DNA of 64,000 nucleotides from Anaerolineales bacterium (GCA_023382595.1 JAHDWB010000001.1:434001-498000); one strand, 5' to 3'; shown: positions 16,989 to 30,064, numbered from the stretch's first letter. A program made the numbers and translations. The notes: generated by a model from the sequence alone, not told the origin.

Positions 16989-19238
16989 TTAATTCTTTAA
17001 GTACGCACTGGTAAGCGATCCCTTCGCTTTCAACAACTCCTTGGGCGTGCCTTCAAACATGACCTGCCCGCCCTTACTGCCGCCTTCGGGACCCATGTCG
17101 ATGATCCAATCGGCGTTCTTAATGACGTGCAGATTGTGTTCGATGACGACGACCGTATTGCCCGTGTCCACGAGGCGATTGATGACATCCATGAGATGGC
17201 TGATATCGGACATGTGCAAGCCTGTGGTCGGTTCGTCCATGATGTAAATGCTCCCCTTTTTGTGCAGTTCGCTGGCAAGTTTGATGCGCTGACATTCGCC
17301 ACCGGAAAGCGTGCTCAAGGGCTGACCGAGTCCAAGATAATCCAAACCGACATCGCTCATGGCTTGCAGTTTTTTGACGACTTCCTTGATCTCAAAGTAT
17401 TCGAGCGCCTGCCCCACGTTCATCGCCAGCACATCGCTGATGGATTTGTCGTTGAGTTTGTACGCCAGCACTTCATCTTTGAAACGTTTGCCGCCGCAGA
17501 TTTCGCATGGAGTTTTCGCTTCGTTGAGAAATGCCAGGTCGGTGTAGATCACGCCGAGTCCCTGACAATTCTCGCACGCGCCCTTCGAGTTGAAACTGAA
17601 CAACGAAGCCTGAACCTTGTTCGCCGATGCAAACGCCTTGCGGACATCGTCCATGATGCCCGTGTACGTGGCAGGGTTCGAACGGCTATTCACTCCAACC
17701 GCCGACTGGTCGATCACAATTGCATCGGGATGTTGTTGTTGAAAAACATCATTGATGAGCGAACTTTTGCCAGAACCCGCCACACCCGTCACCACGGTCA
17801 ACACGCCGGTTGGGATGTTCACGCTGACGTTCTTCAGGTTATTGACCTTCGCATTCTTGACTGGGAGTTTTCCCGTCGGCGTACGAAACGAATCTTTTAA
17901 CGGGATGGATTGCTGCATGTGCGTACCCGTCAAAGTCTTTGCTTTGAGCAGATCCTCATAACTGCCTTCGTAGACAATCTCGCCTCCCTGCGGACCCGCA
18001 TGCGGACCCACATCCACGATATGGTCTGCCACTTTGATGACGTCTGGATCATGCTCTACGACGATGACCGTGTTGCCTTTGTCGCGTAATTTTTGCAGCA
18101 ATTCGTTCATTCGATGCACATCGCGCGGATGCAAGCCCACGCTAGGCTCATCGAAAATGTAGATCACATCCGTGAGACTGCTGCCCAAATGCTTGACCAC
18201 TTTAACACGCTGTGACTCGCCGCCCGAAAGCGTATCTGTTTCACGGCTGAGACTGAGATATTCCAAGCCAATATCCACGAGATTTTGCAAACGTTCGAGG
18301 ATCGCCTTGACCAACGGCTCGGCGGCAGGCTCTTTGAATGTTTTCAAGGTTTCGATCAAGACAGGGATTTCCATGCCGATCAAATCCGCGATGTTGCAGC
18401 CATTGATCTTGCACTTTAAGACTTCCTGGCTCAAACGCGCTCCTTTACACACCGAACATGGACCCATCGTCATATACGGCTCCACAGACTTTTGCGTCCG
18501 TTCGGACATGGTTTTCAGGTCACGCTTGATGTATTTGTTCGTGAAACGGTCAACGATGCCTTCGAAGGTCATGTTGAAGTCTTTTGCCCCGACCTTGGTC
18601 TTGATCTTCGTGGGCGGGCTATGCAGAAGATCGTCCATTTCCTTTTTGGTGTATTTGGACAACTTCTTGTCAGGGTCGAATAAGCCGGTATCAATGAGTT
18701 GACTCCAATACCAACTTTTCACGGCGTATTCGGGAAACAGGATCGCCCCTTCGTTCAAGGATTTGGATGTATCCAGGAACTTGTCCAAGTCCACATCCAA
18801 CTTACGCCCCAAGCCGTTACAGTTCGGGCACATCCCTTTCGGGTCGTTGAAGCCGAAGACATTGGAGGGTCCGATATGGGGTTGTCCGATGCGGGAAAAC
18901 ATCAGGCGCAGGATCGTGTTGATGTCGGTGACCGTGCCCACGGTCGAGTGTGAGCCGCCGCCCATCCGCTTTTGATCCACCACAATGGACATGCTCAAGT
19001 TCTCGATGGAATCTGCATCAGGCTGGGAATACTTCGGCAAAAAATTCCGCACAAACATGCTGAAGTTTTCATTGAGCAGGCGCTGTGACTCGGTCGCGAT
19101 CGTATCGAACACGATGGACGATTTGCCCGAACCGGACACGCCTGTAAAAATGGTGATCTTGCGTTTGGGGATGCGCAGCGAGACGTTCTTTAAATTATTT
19201 TCACGCGCGCCGTGAATCTCAATATATTCCTGCGGCAT
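16989..19238 (-). CDS. short UvrA-like ABC ATPase
   Basis: A tandem-ABC protein of the UvrA family. First cassette: Walker A GVSGSGKSS, signature LSGGESQRVKVVKHLGSS, Walker B YIFDEPSVGLHP. Second cassette: GVAGSGKSS, LSGGECQRIKLASEL, YIMDEPTTGLH. Zinc-binding cysteines are in CPNCNGLG and in CENCQGLG with CEICGGKRF. At 749 residues it is about 190 shorter than canonical UvrA (about 940), as in DrrC-like or class II/III paralogues linked to drug or damage tolerance. ATG 19238 (MPQEYIEIHGARENN) has GAGGAGA ahead. Its promoter carries a LexA-like site and its leader a terminator hairpin. No uvrB is nearby. Confidence 0.85.
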   Translation of the reverse strand: MPQEYIEIHGARENNLKNVSLRIPKRKITIFTGVSGSGKSSIVFDTIATESQRLLNENFSMFVRNFLPKYSQPDADSIENLSMSIVVDQKRMGGGSHSTVGTVTDINTILRLMFSRIGQPHIGPSNVFGFNDPKGMCPNCNGLGRKLDVDLDKFLDTSKSLNEGAILFPEYAVKSWYWSQLIDTGLFDPDKKLSKYTKKEMDDLLHSPPTKIKTKVGAKDFNMTFEGIVDRFTNKYIKRDLKTMSERTQKSVEPYMTMGPCSVCKGARLSQEVLKCKINGCNIADLIGMEIPVLIETLKTFKEPAAEPLVKAILERLQNLVDIGLEYLSLSRETDTLSGGESQRVKVVKHLGSSLTDVIYIFDEPSVGLHPRDVHRMNELLQKLRDKGNTVIVVEHDPDVIKVADHIVDVGPHAGPQGGEIVYEGSYEDLLKAKTLTGTHMQQSIPLKDSFRTPTGKLPVKNAKVNNLKNVSVNIPTGVLTVVTGVAGSGKSSLINDVFQQQHPDAIVIDQSAVGVNSRSNPATYTGIMDDVRKAFASANKVQASLFSFNSKGACENCQGLGVIYTDLAFLNEAKTPCEICGGKRFKDEVLAYKLNDKSISDVLAMNVGQALEYFEIKEVVKKLQAMSDVGLDYLGLGQPLSTLSGGECQRIKLASELHKKGSIYIMDEPTTGLHMSDISHLMDVINRLVDTGNTVVVIEHNLHVIKNADWIIDMGPEGGSKGGQVMFEGTPKELLKAKGSLTSAYLKN

Positions 19239-19266
19239 GGTCTCTCCTCTAAATTCTACGTCAAAC

Positions 19267-19307
19267 AAAAAAATAGGCGGGTAAAAGCAAGTTTGCTTTT
19301 ACCCGCC
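19267..19307 (-). terminator. strong terminator hairpin in the uvrA-like gene leader
   Basis: A perfect 15-pair stem (19276-19290 with 19293-19307) is followed on the minus strand by TATTTTTTT. It lies downstream of the predicted uvrA-like promoter (19326-19354) and upstream of its start at 19238, so every transcript from that promoter must read through it. It could also simply end the transcript of the DUF1801 gene. Confidence 0.85.
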
Positions 19308-19325
19308 CAAGGTCAAGAAGGTGTA

Positions 19326-19354
19326 ATTTTAGAACATTTTTTCTAATCAGTCAA
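19326..19354 (-). promoter_or_regulatory. promoter with LexA-like site for uvrA-like gene
   Basis: On the minus strand TTGACT, a 17-base spacer and TAAAAT form a good promoter directly after the DUF1801 stop codon. The spacer contains the inverted repeat TAGAACATTTTTTCTA (19330-19345), nearly the same as the site in the arsR promoter at 23931-23946. Confidence 0.7.
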
Positions 19355-19368
19355 GGTAGGAATAAGAC

Positions 19369-19818
19369 TCAATGTACCGCTTTTTTCACGAGTGCGATGA
19401 TCTTTTTCTCTTCGGCGGCGGTCAACTTGATCAACGCAAAGGAGGCTGCCCACATATTGCCATCGTCAAGCCTTGCATCAGGCTGGAAACCAAATGTTGC
19501 GTATCTCGTGTCGAACTTGCTCGCGGCTTGAAAGAAGCAGATGACCTTGCCGTCCTTATCCGCATAGGCGGGCATCCCATACCAGGTTTTCGGCATGAGA
19601 TCCGGCGCAGCGGTTGTGACGATCTCATGAAGCCGCTTCGCCATGGAGCGCTCCGGCTCTTTCATCTGTGCGATTGCCGCGAACACCGCTTTCTCGCCCT
19701 CCTCCCTGTTCTTGCTCATACGCGCTTCTGCTTTCAACTCCTGGGCGCGAGCCTTCATCGCGGCTTTTTCTTCGGCTGTGAATCCTTTGGATGTTTGAGT
19801 ATCTTTCTTGGGGCTCAT
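19369..19818 (-). CDS. DUF1801 family protein
   Basis: A 149-residue cytoplasmic protein. The first 60 residues are charged and helical ([20 protein letters not shown]); the rest is a DUF1801-type alpha-beta domain ([38 protein letters not shown]). Residues [10 protein letters not shown] match the conserved core of the family. I chose ATG 19818 with AAGGAG about seven bases upstream over a longer frame. It is divergent from a MarR gene with a shared short intergenic region, so MarR control is plausible. Biochemical role unknown. Confidence 0.8.
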   Translation of the reverse strand: MSPKKDTQTSKGFTAEEKAAMKARAQELKAEARMSKNREEGEKAVFAAIAQMKEPERSMAKRLHEIVTTAAPDLMPKTWYGMPAYADKDGKVICFFQAASKFDTRYATFGFQPDARLDDGNMWAASFALIKLTAAEEKKIIALVKKAVH

Positions 19819-19855
19819 GGAAATCTCCTTATCTGACTTGTGTTGTTTTGAAACC

Positions 19856-19888
19856 TTGCATATAAACAAATTTACCTTTATAATAAAG
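19856..19888 (+). promoter_or_regulatory. marR promoter overlapped by palindromic operator
   Basis: TTGCAT (19856-19861), a 17-base spacer and TATAAT (19879-19884) precede the MarR gene. The perfect palindrome CTTTATAATAAAG (19876-19888) covers the -10 box, and CCTTTAT is matched again by ATAAAGG at 19899-19905. The position suggests autorepression by the MarR protein. Confidence 0.6.
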
Positions 19889-19926
19889 ATACTTCAAAAT
19901 AAAGGCAATGTCAAGGGTATATTTCT

Positions 19927-20394
19927 ATGACGAAATCCACAAAGACAGAACTGAAGAAACGAGCCTTGATGGCGGTCAGAGATTATGGGGTAAACCTGAC
20001 CCATTTCCGCAACGCCATGAATGAATGGGCAGGACTCAACGCCACCGATATGGAATGTCTAAGACTGCTGTTCCAAAAAGGCATTGCATCACCCTCTGAA
20101 CTTGCACGGCATACGGGGCTCACGTCCGGGGCGACGACCGCCATGCTGGACAGGCTTGAAAGGGCTGGATTAATTGAACGCCGACCCAATCCCAATGACC
20201 GCCGCGGGTCTCTGATCGCTCCGGAAAAATCAAGCGGTGAAAAAATGGCGTCATGGTTTGAGTCGGCGCGAAACGCGCAAGATGAATTGATCTCAAGTTA
20301 TTCCGAAAGCGACTTGGAAATTATTGCCGATGTTTTTGAACGTTTTTCAAAACTATGGGATGACGAGCGCAAAAAAGTTCAAAAGCATCAGTGA
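19927..20394 (+). CDS. MarR family transcriptional regulator
   Basis: A 155-residue winged-helix regulator: ATDMECLRLLFQKGIASPSELARHTGLTSGATTAMLDRLERAGLIERRPNPNDRRGSL is the MarR DNA-binding core (recognition helix SGATTAMLDRLERAG, wing NPNDRR) between dimerisation helices. ATG 19927 sits about 36 bases after the predicted start. The gene is divergent to a DUF1801 gene and convergent with the DHFR-like gene, which ends one base past its stop. The ligand is unknown. Confidence 0.9.
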   Translation: MTKSTKTELKKRALMAVRDYGVNLTHFRNAMNEWAGLNATDMECLRLLFQKGIASPSELARHTGLTSGATTAMLDRLERAGLIERRPNPNDRRGSLIAPEKSSGEKMASWFESARNAQDELISSYSESDLEIIADVFERFSKLWDDERKKVQKHQ

Positions 20395-20395
20395 A

Positions 20396-20974
20396 TTACC
20401 CTGCGTCACGCTCGTAATTCACAACAATGACGCCCTTGGAAGTAGTTATACTTTCGGCCACCTTGAACGCCGTTGGGATCGTCCCATCAGCAAATAAGCA
20501 CTTTCCAGTCCCCAACGTTATCGGATAGATCATCAGCCAGAACACATCAACCAGATCTTGCTTGATAAGCGTCTGAAGAAGATTGCTGCTTCCCCACACA
20601 TGCAGATCCGGTCCTTGCTGTTGTTTGATCTTGGCGACTTTTTCTGCGACATCCCCGTTCAAAAACACAGACGGCTGCCATTGGCTGGAAGTTCTAGTAT
20701 TGGAGGCAACATACTTGGTCGCCGTGTTAACACCCTGCCACACATCGGCATGTTGGGACCAGTACGGCTCCCAAATTTCAAATGTTGTGCGTCCTACCAA
20801 CAGATCAAACGGACTATCCATCTGCTTTCTCAAAAGCTTTCCGCTGATCTCGTCGGAGTATGGAGCTACCCACCCGCCATGCGCAAAACCGCCGCTGGTA
20901 TCTTCCTCAGGTCCGCCTGGGGCTTGGATGACACCATCAAGGGAAATATGTTCAAGTACGATAATTTTTCTCAT
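20396..20974 (-). CDS. dihydrofolate reductase/RibD C-terminal family protein
   Basis: A 192-residue protein of the RibD_C/DHFR-like fold: [20 protein letters not shown] at the start, [16 protein letters not shown] in the middle and [33 protein letters not shown] near the end. Such stand-alone copies are common in Chloroflexota and Actinobacteria and usually of unknown substrate; true folate reduction is unlikely because classical DHFR motifs are missing. Two bases separate it from the PhnB-like gene upstream, so it is the last gene of the arsR-led operon. Confidence 0.85.
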   Translation of the reverse strand: MRKIIVLEHISLDGVIQAPGGPEEDTSGGFAHGGWVAPYSDEISGKLLRKQMDSPFDLLVGRTTFEIWEPYWSQHADVWQGVNTATKYVASNTRTSSQWQPSVFLNGDVAEKVAKIKQQQGPDLHVWGSSNLLQTLIKQDLVDVFWLMIYPITLGTGKCLFADGTIPTAFKVAESITTSKGVIVVNYERDAG

Positions 20975-20976
20975 GG

Positions 20977-21435
20977 CTATGCTTCGTCATGCGCCTTTTG
21001 CAAGTCTGCCACGATGATCTTCTTCATCTTGAGCATGGCATCCACCACACGCTTGGACTTGACCGGGTCGGGGTCACCCATCAATTCGCCCAACTGCTGC
21101 GGAATAATTTGCCACCATAATCCAAACTTATCCTTGCACCAGCCGCACATGGATTCCTCGCCCCCATCAGCAATAAGCGCATTCCAGAAATGATCCACTT
21201 CGGTTTGGTCTTTGCAGTTGACATACATTGAGATCGATTCATTGAACTTAAATTTCGGCCCCGCGTTCAACCCCATGAATTCCTGCCCATCCAATTCGAA
21301 GGAAACCGAGAATGCCTTTCCATCAGGTCCGCGTGACACATGGTTGACCTTCGAGTTCTTGAACAGCGAGATGTAAAAATTCATCGCTTCTTCCGCCTGC
21401 GTATCGAACCATAAGAACGGGGTGATCTTTTTCAT
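20977..21435 (-). CDS. PhnB-like VOC superfamily protein
   Basis: A 152-residue protein of the vicinal-oxygen-chelate fold, PhnB or 3-demethylubiquinone methyltransferase-like subgroup: [35 protein letters not shown] and [16 protein letters not shown]. These are generally annotated by fold only; some act in resistance or as putative glyoxalases. ATG 21435 has AAAGGAG upstream. It lies between a DUF1801 gene and the DHFR-like gene, with gaps of two bases. Confidence 0.85.
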   Translation of the reverse strand: MKKITPFLWFDTQAEEAMNFYISLFKNSKVNHVSRGPDGKAFSVSFELDGQEFMGLNAGPKFKFNESISMYVNCKDQTEVDHFWNALIADGGEESMCGWCKDKFGLWWQIIPQQLGELMGDPDPVKSKRVVDAMLKMKKIIVADLQKAHDEA

Positions 21436-21437
21436 TG

Positions 21438-21812
21438 CTAAAATTCTCCTTTGGTCAACTTTTTATTTGCCTCTACATGCAACTTGATGACTTTTTCAAT
21501 CAACTTAATCGGAAGCGGCTCATCGAGCGGAAATTTCAACGTCCCTTTGCCGTCCACATATTTTGCGATCTGACGCTCGAACGCCTCACTCCCCGCCGGA
21601 ACCGGGTACAGCGACACATGCTTTTTCCATCCCGCAAAATGGATGATGTTCTTGCCGTTCCGTTCAAACGCCGCGATCTGATAACTGATTCTCTCCTTCG
21701 CATCCGGCACCAAGGTGCGGATCAGTTTACGGATCTCTTGCAAATACGCCTGCGAATCTGGCGGACACGCCGCAATATACTCGTCAATGGATTGAAAATT
21801 TGTCTTAGCCAT
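21438..21812 (-). CDS. DUF1801 family protein
   Basis: A 124-residue single-domain DUF1801 protein (YdhG type): FQSIDEYIAACPPDSQAYLQ, ISYQIAAFERNGKNIIHFAG, HVSLYPVPAGSEAF, and the GKGTLKFPLDEPLPIKLIEK tail are all characteristic. It overlaps the DUF1697 gene upstream by eight bases. It is the third DUF1801 domain within 8 kb, counting 13826-14413 and 19369-19818. Function unproven. Confidence 0.88.
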   Translation of the reverse strand: MAKTNFQSIDEYIAACPPDSQAYLQEIRKLIRTLVPDAKERISYQIAAFERNGKNIIHFAGWKKHVSLYPVPAGSEAFERQIAKYVDGKGTLKFPLDEPLPIKLIEKVIKLHVEANKKLTKGEF

Positions 21813-22362
21813 TTTGTCCTTCCATGAGTGCCAACAGTTTCGTGGTCGTATTCCAATTACGGATGGTCATATTCTGATACACCGGCATGCCAATGATCTT
21901 TGTGAGATAACTCTGCGAAGCACGGCTGATGAGACGTGAAAAATACAACGCCTGTTTACCTGCCTGAGCCGCATCCACACCATCGCGGATACGCACGCTT
22001 TTCATCGCTTCCTTCGGAGTAAGCGGCTCCTTCAAGAAGATCACATCATATCGGAATTTTTCAGGGTCACTGCCAAACCCACGCGGCGCAGACTTAACAA
22101 CAGCATCTAATTCCTTTTGAGAGATCACCACAACCTTCGCTTCAAAATTGAAACACTCGGAAAGTCCCTTTTCGGTCTTGGCTGTCAGCGCTGCTTTGTC
22201 TTTTTCATCAGACTGGAACAGAACATTTCCACTTTGAATATAGGTAAGGACATTTGAAAAGCCCATCGCCTCAAAACTGGCTTTCAAGTCCACCATTTTG
22301 ATGATGTTCTTTCCGCCAACGTTGATGCCGCGCAGCAGGACAAGATATTGGTTCTTTTTCAT
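21805..22362 (-). CDS. DUF1697 family protein
   Basis: A 185-residue protein with the hallmark start YLVLLRGINVGGKNIIKM, then LKASFEAMGFSNVLTYIQSGNVLF, typical of DUF1697. The family has no established biochemical activity but is often next to DUF1801 and DNA-repair-like genes. It lies three bases after the AlkD-like gene and overlaps the DUF1801 gene, so all are likely co-transcribed from the arsR promoter. Confidence 0.9.
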   Translation of the reverse strand: MKKNQYLVLLRGINVGGKNIIKMVDLKASFEAMGFSNVLTYIQSGNVLFQSDEKDKAALTAKTEKGLSECFNFEAKVVVISQKELDAVVKSAPRGFGSDPEKFRYDVIFLKEPLTPKEAMKSVRIRDGVDAAQAGKQALYFSRLISRASQSYLTKIIGMPVYQNMTIRNWNTTTKLLALMEGQNG

Positions 22363-22365
22363 GCG

Positions 22366-23076
22366 TTATTTCTGATCCTTCAATTTCAAATAATACTCGC
22401 GTTGCTTTTTATCGAACTTTTCAGTCGCATACCGCAACGTAACACGCGGCATATCGACAACGTATTTGTCTAAAAATTCCAATAACCCTTTGCGATCCTT
22501 GTCGCCTGCAACGCGCAGCGCCCAGCCATTCGCCTTGTGAATCAAGTCTTCCCTATCATAAAGAAGAAACTCCGCCAGTTTGAACGAATCTTCCACATCG
22601 CCCCTGCCGATGAAAAACAAGGTGCTGATAACCGCCGTCCGCCGTTCCGCCATCATCTTCGACTTTGCCAGTTTGTACAAAATCTTGCGCGGCTTGTCGA
22701 TGAGATAACTCCCCACCACCCACGGCGCGGAGCGGTCCACCAAATCCCAGGTGTTGATGCGGTCATGGCGGCGGATGTACAGGTCAAAGAGTTCTTTTCT
22801 GCGCGTGTCAGTCGTCTTTTTACTGCGTGCCTGAAAGTCCATGATGCTGACCGCGCCGACCCGCATCTCATGGATCGGGCTTTCGAGCATTGCTTCGACT
22901 TCATTCAACTCCATGTTCATGGATTCTTTTGCCAGCGCGAAGACCTGTCCCATGCGGACGCCGAGTATCTCGTCATTTTCATCCGCCGCCAAATGGCTGT
23001 GAGATTTGGCAACTGCGGACGAACGAAGCGCCTTTAATCTTTTGAGAAATTCACCCGCGTTCAACCGCGCAGGCAT
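22366..23076 (-). CDS. DNA alkylation repair (AlkD-like) HEAT protein
   Basis: A 236-residue all-helical protein built of HEAT-like repeats (AMLESPIHEMRVGAVSIMDFQ, NTWDLVDRSAPWVVGSYLI, MMAERRTAVISTLFFIGRG, DLIHKANGWALRVAG). The WDLVD-AP and HKANGW segments match the AlkD DNA glycosylase family, which removes bulky or alkylated purines without base flipping. I chose ATG 23076 one base after the SRPBCC stop. Conserved catalytic Asp and Trp residues appear present but were not aligned. Its promoter carries a LexA-like site. Confidence 0.85.
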   Translation of the reverse strand: MPARLNAGEFLKRLKALRSSAVAKSHSHLAADENDEILGVRMGQVFALAKESMNMELNEVEAMLESPIHEMRVGAVSIMDFQARSKKTTDTRRKELFDLYIRRHDRINTWDLVDRSAPWVVGSYLIDKPRKILYKLAKSKMMAERRTAVISTLFFIGRGDVEDSFKLAEFLLYDREDLIHKANGWALRVAGDKDRKGLLEFLDKYVVDMPRVTLRYATEKFDKKQREYYLKLKDQK

Positions 23077-23077
23077 G

Positions 23078-23566
23078 TCAGCGTCCCTTTGCCAAAACGT
23101 CATCGAGGCGTTCATAGCCTTCGGTGATGCCGCTCTCCATTCCAGCCTGGATCATGCCGTCGCGATCAGAAACAGACCGAAAGATGGAATGAACCGTGAT
23201 CCTTGTCCGATCCCCCGGCAACTCCTCCAGCATCATGCAATCCAGAGAGACGTGCCCGCGTTCGGGCAATCCTTCAAATTCGAAGGTCTGGATCATGCGC
23301 TCCAGCGAGAACTCATGGAAGGTTCCGTTGAAGGCATATTCATTTCCATCCGCATCCTTTTGAACGTACCGATACCTGCCGCCGCTGACAGGCTCGAAGA
23401 TATCGAGAGTGGTCGTCAGTCCGTGCGGACCGATCCATTGCGCGAAGATGTTAGGATCCGTGTGTGCTTTGAAGACGAGCTCGCGCGGCGCGTCGAATTC
23501 GCGGGTGATGAAGAGTTCCTGCTTGCCGGGCTCGGCGGTGATGTTCACTTTGTTCTTTGATGACAT
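23078..23566 (-). CDS. SRPBCC/AHSA1 family protein
   Basis: A 162-residue START-like cavity protein of the AHSA1 group: [52 protein letters not shown], and the C-terminal [21 protein letters not shown] helix. The ArsR regulator immediately upstream (one base gap) with such a partner is a widespread two-gene pair; the ligand is not known. ATG 23566 has AAGGAG seven bases upstream. Confidence 0.9.
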   Translation of the reverse strand: MSSKNKVNITAEPGKQELFITREFDAPRELVFKAHTDPNIFAQWIGPHGLTTTLDIFEPVSGGRYRYVQKDADGNEYAFNGTFHEFSLERMIQTFEFEGLPERGHVSLDCMMLEELPGDRTRITVHSIFRSVSDRDGMIQAGMESGITEGYERLDDVLAKGR

Positions 23567-23567
23567 T

Positions 23568-23885
23568 TCATTTCTCCTTTTTCATATTTTCTAAAACTTT
23601 ATCCAGACGGTCGAACTTCGCCTCCCACACCTGACGATATTTCTCGATCCAATCTGAGACCTCGCCCAACCGATCAAAACGCGCCTCGACATAACGCTCA
23701 CGTCCCTGTGGGATGACAACCACCAGTCCGCACTCTCTCAAAATTTTTATATGCTTTGAAACAGCCGGTCGGCTGATGCGAAAATTCTCGGCAACACCGT
23801 TCAGCGTCATGCGTTTTTCTGCAAGCAGGGACAGGATCGCCCTGCGGTTCGGGTCTGCGATGGCTTGAAATACGTCTCGTCTCAT
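23568..23885 (-). CDS. ArsR family transcriptional regulator
   Basis: A 105-residue winged-helix repressor: [55 protein letters not shown]. No metal-site CxC is present, so it belongs to the SRPBCC-associated group rather than the metal sensors. First gene of a seven-gene run (ArsR, SRPBCC, AlkD-like, DUF1697, DUF1801, PhnB-like, DHFR-like) with gaps of a few bases. ATG 23885 has AGGAG. A palindrome 13 bases upstream of the start codon is its likely operator. Confidence 0.92.
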   Translation of the reverse strand: MRRDVFQAIADPNRRAILSLLAEKRMTLNGVAENFRISRPAVSKHIKILRECGLVVVIPQGRERYVEARFDRLGEVSDWIEKYRQVWEAKFDRLDKVLENMKKEK

Positions 23886-23897
23886 GGTCTCCTACAC

Positions 23898-23913
23898 GTA
23901 ACCAAATGGTTAC
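23898..23913. promoter_or_regulatory. ArsR operator palindrome
   Basis: GTAACCA-AA-TGGTTAC has perfect 7-base arms and lies between the -10 box and the arsR start codon, where bound repressor would block transcription. Similar TAACCA-TGGTTA palindromes are known ahead of other ArsR-SRPBCC pairs. Confidence 0.65.
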
Positions 23914-23926
23914 TCATTGTGACGTG

Positions 23927-23955
23927 ATTTTAGAACATAGTTTCTAGTTTGTCAA
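23927..23955 (-). promoter_or_regulatory. arsR operon promoter with LexA-like site
   Basis: On the minus strand TTGACA, a 17-base spacer and TAAAAT form a strong promoter. The spacer holds the inverted repeat TAGAACATAGTTTCTA (23931-23946), almost identical in sequence and position to the site before the uvrA-like gene. Confidence 0.75.
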
Positions 23956-28545
<4,590 letters not shown>

Positions 28546-28546
28546 A

Positions 28547-28672
28547 GTGTATTTCTTTATGATACTCGCGTCTGTGAGTATCGTATGTGCCATTGCATTT
28601 ATCGCCCTGCTCACTTTGCTTCACTTCCTCAAACCAGAGCTCGGTCCCGTCTGGCGGATGATAAGCAAATAA
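28547..28672 (+). CDS. 42-residue membrane peptide, possible DUF998 remnant
   Basis: An ORF starting GTG 28547 (or ATG 28559) begins one base after the TIR-CHAT stop, with GGGAGG at good spacing inside that gene's end. It encodes one transmembrane segment (SIVCAIAFIALLTLLHF) followed by LKPELGPVWRMISK and a stop. The H-x2-KPEL-P-WR-IS pattern resembles the first loop of DUF998 multi-span proteins, so it may be a truncated remnant; alternatively it is a small membrane partner of the TIR-CHAT protein. Frame and ribosome site are visible; function is a guess. Confidence 0.45.
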   Translation: MYFFMILASVSIVCAIAFIALLTLLHFLKPELGPVWRMISK

Positions 28673-28702
28673 TGCACCTCATATTGTATAAGACTGAAAC
28701 AT

Positions 28703-29152
28703 ATGCAAACTGAGTCCACTCGATCGGTACAAATTTCGTGGAAGTTTTCCTACCCACCCGTCAAAGTATGGCAGGCATGGACCGATTCATCCATCGTGAA
28801 GTTATGGTTTGGTTCTGACCCCAACGGCAACGTTTTGGATGCTAGACTCGATGTGAGAGTCAACGGTCCGTTTTCAGTGACTTTCGCCAATTCCGATGGT
28901 AGTGAATTCACAGCGCAGGGAATTTACAAAGAGGTCAATGAACCCAAGCGTCTCGTTTTCACGTGGGGCTGGGCGAATCAACCCGAAGTGGATGAACTGA
29001 TCACGTTGGAATTTTCTCCAGACGGCGATGGAACTCTCATGTCCTTTGAGCAATCGAACATTGACCCTTCTACTACGTTGCACAACTATGAAGAGGGTTG
29101 GCGCAGTACTTTTCAAAAACTGGAAAAGGCGCTGGAAACGATTAACCCTTGA
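28703..29152 (+). CDS. SRPBCC/AHSA1 family protein
   Basis: A 149-residue START-like protein: ISWKFSYPPVKVWQAWTDSSIVKLWFGSDP, VNGPFSVTFANSDGSEFTAQG and the terminal helix HNYEEGWRSTFQKLEKALE. It has no adjacent regulator, unlike the copy at 23078. TATAAG at about 28687 lies close to the ATG and no Shine-Dalgarno sequence is visible, suggesting a short or absent leader. It converges with pheA, overlapping by 11 bases. Confidence 0.85.
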   Translation: MQTESTRSVQISWKFSYPPVKVWQAWTDSSIVKLWFGSDPNGNVLDARLDVRVNGPFSVTFANSDGSEFTAQGIYKEVNEPKRLVFTWGWANQPEVDELITLEFSPDGDGTLMSFEQSNIDPSTTLHNYEEGWRSTFQKLEKALETINP

Positions 29153-29972
29153 AACGTGGATACGACCCTAACACACGCAGCGTCATCGCATACTCACCCA
29201 AATGATCGAGCGCGCGCTGCGACACTACATCACCCGTCGAACCGATGAAGTCAATATAAAAGAGATATTCCCACGGCTTGCCCTGCAATGGGCGCGATTC
29301 AATCTTCGTGAGATCAATATCACGTAACGCAAAAACGCTCAACGCCTTGAACAGCGCTCCCGGCTGATTCTTTAATGCAAAGACAATGGACGTTTTCGCC
29401 CTGCCCCCAGTATGGGGGTCACTCGCAGGGACAACTGGTTCTCGTCCGACAGCGAGAAAACGCGTATAGTTTTCCGCGTTATCTTCGATGCCTTCCTCCA
29501 GAATTTGCATCCCGTAAAGTTCCGCCGCGCGTTTTGACGCAATCGCCGCCACACCCAGCGCGCCCGATTCCTTTAGCATCTTCACACTCCCCGCCGTATC
29601 ATAGACCTGCTCCGCTTTGATGCCGTGCGAACGCAAATAGTCCGCACATTGACCCAATGCCTGCGGATGGCTGATGACTTTCTTGATATCATCCCTTTTG
29701 ACACCGGGGTTCACAATCAGACAATGCTGCACACGCAAAAGATACTCCCCCACAATGTGAAGATCATGACGCAAAAGCAGATCATAATTTTGATGAATGC
29801 TGCCTGCCAGCGAATTCTCAATGGGAATCAACGCCAAATCGCATTTTTCTGAAACCACTGAATCAAAGACCACATCGAACGATTCGCATGGAAGGGTTTC
29901 GACATTTCCAAAATAATCAAAGATCGCCTGCTCACTGTAGGCGCCGGGTTCACCCTGGAACGCGACTTTCAT
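29142..29972 (-). CDS. pheA: prephenate dehydratase
   Basis: PheA converts prephenate to phenylpyruvate in phenylalanine synthesis. The periplasmic-binding-like catalytic part starts MKVAFQGEPGAYSEQAIFDYF and includes IPIENSLAGSIHQNYDLL and ENYTRFLAV (the Thr-Arg-Phe catalytic segment). The C-terminal ACT domain (about residues 190-270, FALKNQPGALFKALSVFALRDIDLTKIESRP) contains the GAL and ESRP motifs of phenylalanine binding. At 276 residues it is a monofunctional enzyme of normal length. It follows the aminotransferase gene after 144 bases of repeats. Confidence 0.95.
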   Translation of the reverse strand: MKVAFQGEPGAYSEQAIFDYFGNVETLPCESFDVVFDSVVSEKCDLALIPIENSLAGSIHQNYDLLLRHDLHIVGEYLLRVQHCLIVNPGVKRDDIKKVISHPQALGQCADYLRSHGIKAEQVYDTAGSVKMLKESGALGVAAIASKRAAELYGMQILEEGIEDNAENYTRFLAVGREPVVPASDPHTGGRAKTSIVFALKNQPGALFKALSVFALRDIDLTKIESRPLQGKPWEYLFYIDFIGSTGDVVSQRALDHLGEYAMTLRVLGSYPRFKG

Positions 29973-29999
29973 ATAAGCCTCTCAATCCAAAATTCGTCG

Positions 30000-30036
30000 C
30001 TGGTTGAGTAGCCGCGAAGCGGCGTATCGAAACCAG
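30000..30036. repeat. GGTTGAGTAG hairpin repeat, copy A
   Basis: CTGGTTGAGTAGCCGCGAAG continues to GTATCGAAACCAG; CTGGTT pairs with AACCAG and GCCGC with GCGGC to give a stable hairpin upstream of pheA. Confidence 0.75.
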
Positions 30037-30064
30037 TAGGCAATAAAAAAGACCTTTATTAACT

